From an uncultured Christensenellaceae bacterium (GTDB taxonomy: Bacteria > Bacillota > Clostridia > Christensenellales > CAG-314), in contig CAJUNH010000009.1 of NCBI GenBank assembly GCA_910587795.1, forward strand, positions 1 through 58,914: a DNA stretch of 58,914 bases, written 5' to 3'. Within the stretch, counting starts at the first letter, position 1. Every line of letters starts with the position of its first letter. The notes below the pieces were generated by a model. It made no database searches, had not been told where the DNA came from, and saw only the letters and a list, made by a program, of their open reading frames with translations. Shown here piece by piece: positions 6,662 through 13,360 of this stretch. Both the position numbers and the translations under genes were made by a program.

Positions 6662-7540
6662 ATGGCTTACGAAAAAGCAAAGATATATTTTGACGGCGGT
6701 CATTATATTGCCATACCCAAAGAAAACTTTTGCCGTAAGGCAAAAGGCGTTAAAAAGGGTAACACACAAATAGAACAAAACAGTCCAAAGCAAGTATTTG
6801 AACAGGCTTTTGAAGAAAGCAGGGAACTGCACAAGAAAGAACGTAAAGAGTATATACAGGAAGTTATGAAAGGCTGTTTTGCTAACTCACAGGAAACAAC
6901 GAACTTTGTAAATAAGGAATTGGAGCGTAAGCGAATTAACAGTAACAAGCGGAAAACAAGGCTGTATAGAAAAGTATATTTGCAAGAATGGAATTATTTT
7001 GTAACTATTACTTTCAATGACAAGTTACTTAATGAAAATACTTTTAGGATTAAGTTAAGAAATACGTTAAAGCATTTAGTAGGTAGAAAGAAATGGAAAT
7101 ACATCGGCGTATTCGAGCGTTCGCCCAATCAAAGATTACACTTTCACGGTATATTCTATATACCCCAAATGGTAGGCGACCTAATTGAAACCAAAGACTA
7201 CTCTACCAAAACAAAGCGTATGCAGGTAACTAACCAGAATACACATTTTCTAAAACAATTCGGCAGGAACGACTTTCAGGCACTGGGCAGGCGTGAAGAA
7301 GTTATATTCTCTGTTAGATACTTAATGAAGTACATAGAAAAGTCTAACGAGAAACTAATATACGGAGGTAAGTTGCCTACCTACTTTGTAGCGGACATAG
7401 ACGACGAAGATATTGTATGCCCCATAGGTAACGGAGATAAGAAAGCGTTGCTGTTTGACGATTTCACTCTATGGGACGATTGGTGTTTGGTAGGCAAAGT
7501 AAACAGTGAAAATATATCTAAAATGCCAAAAGCAAATTAG
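6662..7540 (+). CDS. HUH-type replication initiator (Rep)
   Basis: The 292-residue protein has the three motifs of rolling-circle Rep endonucleases in order: motif 1 FVTITF (113-118), the metal-binding HUH motif RLHFHG with His160 and His162, and a tyrosine helix YLMKYIEK with Tyr220 or Tyr224 as the nicking residue. These proteins cut one strand at an origin and stay joined to its 5' end. Residues 40-105 are highly charged and helical. No superfamily 3 helicase domain follows, so a host helicase would be needed. The gene follows a structured region with direct repeats that could be its origin, and precedes a serine recombinase, so excised circles may be copied before reintegration. The start at 6662 has GGGGG nine bases upstream. 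Confidence 0.8.
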   Translation: MAYEKAKIYFDGGHYIAIPKENFCRKAKGVKKGNTQIEQNSPKQVFEQAFEESRELHKKERKEYIQEVMKGCFANSQETTNFVNKELERKRINSNKRKTRLYRKVYLQEWNYFVTITFNDKLLNENTFRIKLRNTLKHLVGRKKWKYIGVFERSPNQRLHFHGIFYIPQMVGDLIETKDYSTKTKRMQVTNQNTHFLKQFGRNDFQALGRREEVIFSVRYLMKYIEKSNEKLIYGGKLPTYFVADIDDEDIVCPIGNGDKKALLFDDFTLWDDWCLVGKVNSENISKMPKAN

Positions 7541-7554
7541 ACAAAAAGCAAGTC

Positions 7555-7749
7555 TTTTGTCTTTCGCCTTGCGGGGATCGTAAACGGAAACGTACTTTTT
7601 TGCAAGGGTAAAGTGCATTGACTTCGTCAACCCTTGCAAAAACGGCAACGAAGTTGCGTTTGTAGGGGTATTGAAATAAATGTCGAATACGGAGCCAACC
7701 ATTAGGCAAAATGCGTTTCCGTTTATTCGCCCCTTGTCGAAAGACAAAA
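7555..7749. repeat. Structured region D between rep and recombinase
   Basis: The outer stem TTTTGTCTTTCG (7555-7566) pairs perfectly with CGAAAGACAAAA (7738-7749). Next come an unpaired CCTTGC (7567-7572), GGGG with CCCC, and TAAACGGAAACG (7581-7592) with CGTTTCCGTTTA (7714-7725). Inside, TTTTTGCAAGGGT pairs with the CCCTTGCAAAAA half around TTGAC-TTC-GTCAA (7597-7642), and GCAAC-GAA-GTTGC follows near 7645-7657. The recombinase ribosome site lies just outside. The design resembles region E downstream of the recombinase. Confidence 0.7.
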
Positions 7750-7780
7750 AATTCAATAAGTAAAGGAGAAACAAAAAACA

Positions 7781-9280
7781 ATGAAAACAGCAGTAATTTA
7801 TGCAAGGTATAGTTCGGACAGCCAAACAGAGCAAAGTATTGAGGGACAATTAAGGGTTTGTAACGAATATGCAAAGTCCAATGACATTGTTATACTCGAT
7901 ACCTACATAGACAGGGCTATGACAGGTACTAACGATAACCGTCCCGACTTCCAGCGTATGTTAAAAGACAGTTGTCAACGCGAGTGGGATTTTATACTCG
8001 TCTATAAATTCGATAGATTTTCTCGTAACAAGTACGAAACAGCCATACATAAAAAGACGTTGAAAGATAACGGCGTTAAAGTAATTTCCGCTATGGAGTA
8101 TATACCCGACAGCCCAGAAGCAATAATCTTGGAAAGTATGTTAGAGGGCTACGCCGAATACTATTCCGCAGAGTTGAGCCAAAAGGTAAAACGCGGAATG
8201 AACGAAACAAGACAAAAAGGTAACTTTACAGGCGGTTACGTATTGTACGGGTATAAAGTAGAAAACCACAAAGTAAAGATTGACGAAGAAAAAGCGGAAA
8301 TAATTAAATATATCTTTGAACAGTACGCTATGGGCGTATACGTAAAAGATATTATTAAGGCTTTGACGAATAGGGGTATACTTAACAGGGGTAAACCGTT
8401 TGCAAGAAATACCATATACAACATTTTGAAAAACGAAAAGTATGCAGGTATTTACCGACACGGAGATGAAGTATTTGAAAATATCTACCCCAAGATAGTA
8501 CCGCAAGATATTTACGAAATTGTCCGTAAAAAGATAAATACCAATAAATACGGAAAACGCAGCACGGAAGTTGTATACCTGTTAAGGAACAAAATGAAAT
8601 GCGGTTATTGCGGAAGTCCAATAAGTGCAGAGTGCGGAACAGCAAAGAACGGAGATGTAAAGAGATACTATAAATGTTTAGGCAGAAAGCATCAAAACGG
8701 CTGTGTAAAAACGCAAATGAGAAAAGAAGTTTTAGAAAAGTACGTATTAGACAACATAATTGAAAAGTTAAGTAATAAAGAGATAAAGGAACAGTTGGTA
8801 ACAAAATTGCTTGAATTGCAGGACAGTTACGTAAAAGCAAATTCCGCTTTGAATAAACTTGTTAAAGAGCAACGGCAAACGGAGAACAGTATAAAGAATA
8901 TTATGACCGCTATTGAGAACGGCGGAACAAGTAATACGGCGATGAAACGATTAAGAGAGTTAGAAACGTTAAGCGAAGAATTAGAAAGGAATATACGGAT
9001 TGAGAAAGCGAAGTCGGCTTTCAAATTAAGTAAACAGGAGATAACGGAGTATTACAAAATTGCATTAGAGCAGGAACCGCAAATGCTAATAAATTATTTA
9101 GTTAAAGAAATAATACTGTTTGACGATAAAATGACAATAATCTATAATACACCCAAAACTATGAACCTTGACAACAGTCAGGGTTTTTCTTTTTATTCAA
9201 AGAACGTACAGTTTCCAATATACATACAAAACAAGATACTGCCGAGAATGATAGATTTTGAATTAGAAATGCAAGTATAA
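7781..9280 (+). CDS. Large serine recombinase (integrase/excisionase)
   Basis: This 499-residue enzyme cuts and rejoins DNA at attachment sites through a phosphoserine link. The N-terminal resolvase domain (1-145) shows YARYSSDSQ with catalytic Ser11 and the DRFSRN motif. The recombinase domain follows (about 165-260), then a zinc ribbon with CGYC, a second CLGRKHQNGC cluster (about 268-305), and a coiled coil (about 330-420) of the kind that sets integration direction. Length is normal. The start at 7781 has AAAGGAG ten bases upstream. It is the only recombinase of the element, so it should perform both integration and excision. The nearest tRNA gene, tRNA-Ser, is 310 bases away; large serine recombinases often use non-tRNA targets. 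Confidence 0.93.
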   Translation: MKTAVIYARYSSDSQTEQSIEGQLRVCNEYAKSNDIVILDTYIDRAMTGTNDNRPDFQRMLKDSCQREWDFILVYKFDRFSRNKYETAIHKKTLKDNGVKVISAMEYIPDSPEAIILESMLEGYAEYYSAELSQKVKRGMNETRQKGNFTGGYVLYGYKVENHKVKIDEEKAEIIKYIFEQYAMGVYVKDIIKALTNRGILNRGKPFARNTIYNILKNEKYAGIYRHGDEVFENIYPKIVPQDIYEIVRKKINTNKYGKRSTEVVYLLRNKMKCGYCGSPISAECGTAKNGDVKRYYKCLGRKHQNGCVKTQMRKEVLEKYVLDNIIEKLSNKEIKEQLVTKLLELQDSYVKANSALNKLVKEQRQTENSIKNIMTAIENGGTSNTAMKRLRELETLSEELERNIRIEKAKSAFKLSKQEITEYYKIALEQEPQMLINYLVKEIILFDDKMTIIYNTPKTMNLDNSQGFSFYSKNVQFPIYIQNKILPRMIDFELEMQV

Positions 9281-9305
9281 AAGCGTAGACTATTTATTCC
9301 ACAGT

Positions 9306-9448
9306 GCTATTGACACGAACCTTGCTTGGGGTGTGTGAATAGGCAAATAGGGGCGAAACCTTGCACCCCACCTAACAAAGGGCGTTAGGTGGGTTTTGGT
9401 TTGCCGTAGGCTCGTCCAGCCTAACACACCCCAATTCGTGTCAATAGC
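9306..9448. repeat. Structured region E downstream of the recombinase
   Basis: GCTATTGACACGAA (9306-9319), an unpaired CCTTGC (9320-9325) and TTGGGGTGTGT (9326-9336) form the left arm. The right arm is continuous: ACACACCCCAA (9424-9434) then TTCGTGTCAATAGC (9435-9448). All 25 pairs are perfect. Inside, CCCACCTAAC (9367-9376) pairs with GTTAGGTGGG (9384-9393), flanked by GGCAAA/TTTGCC. The bulge sequence and its place match region D. Confidence 0.7.
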
Positions 9449-9551
9449 CTTTTGCGGCATAAACCGTCTACTTATTAGACGAATAAGGAATACGGCTATA
9501 AACGCAAATACGGGCGTTAAATACAATAAGAAAACCCGAAAAAGAGCAAAG

Positions 9552-9585
9552 AAAAAACCTAAACCGAGATGTTCGATTTAGGTTT
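9552..9585 (-). terminator. Terminator of tRNA-Ser
   Basis: On the minus strand AAACCTAAA (9577-9585 on plus) pairs with TTTAGGTTT (9555-9563) and a T run follows, four bases past the tRNA 3' end. Confidence 0.75.
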
Positions 9586-9589
9586 CATT

Positions 9590-9678
9590 TGGCGGAGAGA
9601 ACAGGATTTGAACCTGCGGAGGCTGTTAACCTCGCACGCTTTCCAAGCGTGTGCCTTAAACCGCTCGACCATCTCTCC
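9590..9678 (-). tRNA. tRNA-Ser (GGA)
   Basis: On the minus strand the molecule starts GGAGAGATGGTCGAGCGG and ends TCTCTCC-G-CCA, with the CCA encoded. The 7-bp acceptor stem GGAGAGA/TCTCTCC is perfect. The anticodon loop CTTGGAAAG gives anticodon GGA. The long variable arm (GAGGTTAACAGCCTC) is the serine class II feature. It is transcribed alone, with its own promoter and terminator. Confidence 0.96.
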
Positions 9679-9717
9679 ATATTGTTCGGCAAAGTTTATA
9701 TTTACTTGCGCTTACAT

Positions 9718-9746
9718 AGGATAGCAAATTTTTGACAAATAGTCAA
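9718..9746 (-). promoter_or_regulatory. tRNA-Ser promoter
   Basis: On the minus strand TTGACT (9741-9746) and TATCCT (9718-9723) are 17 bases apart, 40 bases upstream of the tRNA. Confidence 0.65.
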
Positions 9747-9765
9747 TAATATTCGTTAAAGTTTT

Positions 9766-10869
9766 TCAGTTAACCTCTTTGCATACGCCCTTAACTATAT
9801 TAAACAGTTTGTAATCGTTTTTTATCATTGTTTTGTCCGCTTCCGTTGCGGTTGTAAGCAGTATTTGCAAGTCGTCGTCAAAGTTAAGCAGTCTTTTCTG
9901 TCTGTCTGCGTCCAATTCGCTTAACACGTCGTCTAAAATCAATACGGGGCATTCCCCTATAATCTCCTTAAAAATATTAAGTTCGGCAAGTTTAAGCGAC
10001 AGCGCGGTAGTGCGCAGCTGCCCCTGACTGCCGAAATTTCTAACGTCCACGTCGCCGATTTTTAAGGAAATATCGTCTCTTTGGCAGCCTGATGTGGTGT
10101 ATCGCAGCTGAAAGTCTTTGTCGATGTTATTTTCCAGTTGTTCGGCATAGTTTGCGGTAAGTTCCGTAACCGTTTCTCCCGATATCTGCGTTATATATTC
10201 CAAATTAAGCGTTTCCCTGCCGTCCGTAAGCGCGTTATGGCACTGTTTTGCGTACGGTTTAAGTTTTGCGCAAAACGCTCTTCGTTTATATATAATTTTC
10301 GCTCCTTCTTCGGCAAGCTGTCTGTCCCAGACAAAAAGCATTTCCTTCGCTTCCTCGATACTGCCCGCCTGTTTAAGCAGATTGTTGCGCTGCGCAATAG
10401 CTTTGTTAAACCGCGACAAACTGTAAAAATAATTTTTGTCCATTTGGCATAAATCTATATCCAAAAAGCGTCTGCGCTCTGCGGGCGACTGCGTAATAAT
10501 TTTTATTTCGTTGGGCGAAAAATAAATGCAGTTTAAGTATCCCATAAGTTCGCCCATTTTTGTAATGGGTACGCTGTTTACGGAAATCTGTTTTTTGCCG
10601 GCATTGCGTAAGGCAACGTATATTTCTCCGTCGCCGTAACGGCAGGTATACTTTATTTTAACGTAGGCGTAGTCTTTGCCCCAGCATATCATATCCTTGT
10701 CGCGGTCGGTACGGGGGCTTTTGCCGATAGAACACAAATAAACGCTTTCTACCAAATTGGTTTTGCCCTGCGCGTTGTCTCCGCTGAATATATTAAGTTT
10801 AGAGCAGGGCTTTACCGTTTGGCGCGCAAGATTACGCAAGTTACAAACGGTTATTTCGTTTACTTTCAT
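9766..10869 (-). CDS. recF: DNA replication/repair protein RecF
   Basis: RecF is a 367-residue SMC-like ATPase that loads RecA at gapped DNA with RecO and RecR. The Walker A motif GDNAQGKTN lies at 30-38, followed by the S-P-R region near 50 (IGKSPRTDRDKD). The ABC-type signature appears in FGSQGQLRTTALSLKLAEL, and Walker B is VLILDDVLSELD near residue 315. Length is typical. The ATG at 10869 follows AAAGGAA. In many Bacillota the order is dnaA-dnaN-recF-gyrB-gyrA on one strand; here recF points away from gyrBA and dnaA/dnaN are not in view, so the cluster is rearranged. Confidence 0.96.
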   Translation of the reverse strand: MKVNEITVCNLRNLARQTVKPCSKLNIFSGDNAQGKTNLVESVYLCSIGKSPRTDRDKDMICWGKDYAYVKIKYTCRYGDGEIYVALRNAGKKQISVNSVPITKMGELMGYLNCIYFSPNEIKIITQSPAERRRFLDIDLCQMDKNYFYSLSRFNKAIAQRNNLLKQAGSIEEAKEMLFVWDRQLAEEGAKIIYKRRAFCAKLKPYAKQCHNALTDGRETLNLEYITQISGETVTELTANYAEQLENNIDKDFQLRYTTSGCQRDDISLKIGDVDVRNFGSQGQLRTTALSLKLAELNIFKEIIGECPVLILDDVLSELDADRQKRLLNFDDDLQILLTTATEADKTMIKNDYKLFNIVKGVCKEVN

Positions 10870-10921
10870 AGCGTTCCTTTTAAAATAAAAAGCGGTTTAA
10901 ACAGATTTATGTTTATTAATC

Positions 10922-10950
10922 AGTATACCACATATTGCAAAAATTTACAA
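10922..10950 (-). promoter_or_regulatory. recF promoter
   Basis: On the minus strand TTGTAA (10945-10950) and TATACT (10922-10927) have a 17-base spacer and lie 53 bases upstream of the recF start. Confidence 0.6.
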
Positions 10951-11310
10951 CAGACTGAGCTTATGTGCACTAATATTTATAATAGGTAAACATAAACAAA
11001 ACGATTGTTTGACGGTTAATGCGCAATAAGTTCTAAGCCGACCTTTTGTTAAAGTTTTGCCGCACGGTTTAAACAAGCAGAAAGTTATAAAAATAACCGC
11101 CGTTTTAATTTACGGCACGTTTTTAAAGTTTAAACAATGTAATGGGTTTTAGCTTTTTTTATAAAATACTTTTTGTGGGTAACGCGAAAATTCGGCGCAT
11201 AAGCGCATTTTGCGTTAATCGTGGACATATACGCCCCAAAGCGGTTTTGCCGATACAGCGGAATATACGCCGTTAAGCGATATTTTATTTAAAAAATTTA
11301 ACTTAAAAGG

Positions 11311-11339
11311 TGTACAAACGATACAAGGTATGATATAAT
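11311..11339 (+). promoter_or_regulatory. Probable gyrBA promoter
   Basis: A perfect TATAAT (11334-11339) with a weak -35 TGTACA (11311-11316, 17-base spacer) lies about 100 bases upstream of gyrB. Weak -35 boxes suit relaxation-stimulated gyrase promoters, but that regulation is inference. Confidence 0.5.
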
Positions 11340-11442
11340 GCAATTGTAATACGGTTGCTCAATCGGCGTATATTTTTATGCGGTTGGTAAGGTGTATTTT
11401 TCAGACAAAAATATGTAAAAATTTAAAAAAAAGGAGTGCGAA

Positions 11443-13347
11443 ATGGCGAAAAATAACGTGGGCTATTCGGAAGAGCAAATACAGGTTTTGGAAGGCTTGG
11501 AACCTGTACGTAAGCGTCCGGGTATGTATATCGGTTCTACCGACGTTAAGGGGCTGCATCACCTGGCGGTAGAAATTGTCGACAACTCTATAGACGAGGC
11601 GCTGGCAGGGTATTGCAGCAACATCGACGTAATCATTAACGAAGACGGCAGTTTAACCGTACAGGACGACGGTCGCGGCATACCTTGCGGCATACATAAA
11701 AAGGAAGGCATTTCCGCAGTGGAACTGTGTCTTACAAAATTGCACGCCGGCGGTAAATTCGGCGGCGGCGGATACAAAATAAGCGGCGGTTTGCACGGAG
11801 TAGGTATGTCCTGCGTAAACGCGTTATCCTCTTGGCTTATCGTAGAAGTAGATCAGGACGGCAAACACCATTACCAAAAGTATCACAGGGGCGTTCCCGA
11901 AGACAGGCTTGCCGTAGTAAGCGACGCCGACCGTACCGGTACAAAAATAACTTTTATGCCGGACGACGAGATTTTTGAAACGGTAGAATGGGAATACGAG
12001 CGTTTAAAAAACAGACTTCGCGAAGTGGCGTACTTAAATAAAGGTATCACAATCAACCTTATGGATAACCGCGACAGCCGTAAACGTAACGAAACTTTTT
12101 GTTATGAGGGCGGACTGGCGGAGTTTGTGGAAAATTACAATCGTGCCAAAAACACAATCTTTTCCCAAACAATGTATATAGATAAGTCGGTAAAGGAAGG
12201 TGAAATCGAAGTGGCGCTGCAATTTAACGACAGTTACACCGAGGTTGTTCATGCCTATGCCAACAACATTAATACCGAAGAAGGCGGTGCTCATCTGGAC
12301 GGCTTTAAAGCCGCGCTTACAAAGGCGATAAACGACTACGGTCATAAATACAATTTGCTTAAAGATGCGGAAAAACTGTCCGGCGAGGACGTGCGTGAAG
12401 GTTTGGTTGCGGTAATTTCCGTTAAGTTGGAAAATCCTCAGTTTGAGGGACAAACCAAAACTAAGCTGGGCAACAGCGAGATGCGTACCGCGGTATCCCG
12501 CGTAGTGGGGGACGAACTCGCTACGTTTTTGGAAGAAAACCCCAAAGAAGCGCGCGAATTGGTGCTTAAATCCGTTACCGCTCAAAGGGCGCGCGACGCT
12601 GCCCGCCGTGCGCGCGAGTTAACGCGTAAAGGTGTGTTGGAAAGCGCTTCTCTGCCCGGCAAACTTAGCGATTGCTCCGATAAAGACCCCAAACACTGCG
12701 AAATTTACATCGTAGAGGGCGACTCTGCAGGCGGTACGGCAAAGCAGGGACGCGACAGACGTTTTCAGGCAATATTGCCGCTGCGCGGTAAAATCTTAAA
12801 CGTCGAAAAAGCCCGCTTGTCCCGAGCTTTGGAAAACGAGGAAATCAAATCTATGATTACCGCTTTCGGCTGCGGTATATCCGACGACTTTGACGAAAGC
12901 AAGTTAAGATACGACCGCATTATCTGTATGACAGATGCCGACGTAGACGGCAGTCACATAAGAATTTTGCTTATTACGTTCTTTTTCCGCTTTATGCGTC
13001 CGTTAATCGAAAACGGTCACGTATACATAGCTCAGCCGCCCCTTTACAAAATTACCAAAAACAAGCAGGAATATTACGCGTTTGACGACGACGAAAGAGA
13101 CAGAAAGCTGGCTCAACTCGGTTCCAAGGGCGTGGAAGTATCCCGTTATAAAGGTCTGGGCGAAATGAACGCCGAACAGCTGTGGACTACGACAATGAAT
13201 CCCGAAACCCGCACAATGCTGCGCGTTACGATGGAGGACGCTTACGAAGCGGACGAAATCGTTTCGCTGCTTATGGGCGACCAACCCGAACTTCGCAGAG
13301 AATTTATTGTCGAAAACGCAAAACTTGTAGAAGACCTTGATGTCTAG
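11443..13347 (+). CDS. gyrB: DNA gyrase subunit B
   Basis: GyrB is the ATPase half of DNA gyrase, which adds negative supercoils to DNA as an A2B2 complex. The GHKL ATP site shows EIVDNSIDEAL (Asn48), DDGRGIP and GGLHGVG. The Toprim domain has Glu425 in EGDSAGG, PLRGKILNVEKA and the metal-binding DADVDGSHI at 498-506. The 634-residue length is that of the short, typical GyrB without the proteobacterial insert. The start at 11443 follows AAAGGAG. gyrA starts 13 bases after the stop codon, so the two subunits are made from one message. Confidence 0.98.
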   Translation: MAKNNVGYSEEQIQVLEGLEPVRKRPGMYIGSTDVKGLHHLAVEIVDNSIDEALAGYCSNIDVIINEDGSLTVQDDGRGIPCGIHKKEGISAVELCLTKLHAGGKFGGGGYKISGGLHGVGMSCVNALSSWLIVEVDQDGKHHYQKYHRGVPEDRLAVVSDADRTGTKITFMPDDEIFETVEWEYERLKNRLREVAYLNKGITINLMDNRDSRKRNETFCYEGGLAEFVENYNRAKNTIFSQTMYIDKSVKEGEIEVALQFNDSYTEVVHAYANNINTEEGGAHLDGFKAALTKAINDYGHKYNLLKDAEKLSGEDVREGLVAVISVKLENPQFEGQTKTKLGNSEMRTAVSRVVGDELATFLEENPKEARELVLKSVTAQRARDAARRARELTRKGVLESASLPGKLSDCSDKDPKHCEIYIVEGDSAGGTAKQGRDRRFQAILPLRGKILNVEKARLSRALENEEIKSMITAFGCGISDDFDESKLRYDRIICMTDADVDGSHIRILLITFFFRFMRPLIENGHVYIAQPPLYKITKNKQEYYAFDDDERDRKLAQLGSKGVEVSRYKGLGEMNAEQLWTTTMNPETRTMLRVTMEDAYEADEIVSLLMGDQPELRREFIVENAKLVEDLDV

Positions 13348-13360
13348 GAGGTAAATGACA

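Larger units (their letters stand above)
5890..9448 (+). mobile_element. Compact Rep + serine-recombinase integrative element
   Basis: Three co-oriented genes (43-residue ORF, HUH Rep, large serine recombinase) are embedded in five structured inverted-repeat regions. A 9-bp inverted pair GCACTGTGG (5890-5898) and CCACAGTGC (9299-9307) lies outside the genes. Both genes use AGA and AGG for arginine much more than gyrB, gyrA or argS, which favour CGT and CGC, a sign of separate origin. The element lies between the rhomboid/HEPN scar and tRNA-Ser. Exact ends are not proven: no clear target duplication or att core could be read by eye. No relaxase, type IV secretion or cargo gene is present, so it would need a helper to move between cells. 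Confidence 0.65.
10870..11442. other. Divergent recF-gyrB intergenic region
   Basis: It carries the recF promoter on the left and the gyrB promoter on the right. Only one near-match to a DnaA box was found (TTACCCACA on the minus strand near 11174-11182), so there is no sign of the replication origin. A small stem GCCGT/ACGGC lies near 11100. Nothing else is seen. Confidence 0.55.

Noticed and set aside
9280..9600. Attachment site formed with the 3' end of tRNA-Ser
   Set aside because: No direct repeat of the tRNA 3' end was found at the left side near 5890, so tRNA-targeted integration is not supported.
10870..11442. Possible replication origin between recF and gyrB
   Set aside because: Only one imperfect DnaA box was found, no AT-rich unwinding repeat cluster, and dnaA/dnaN are absent.
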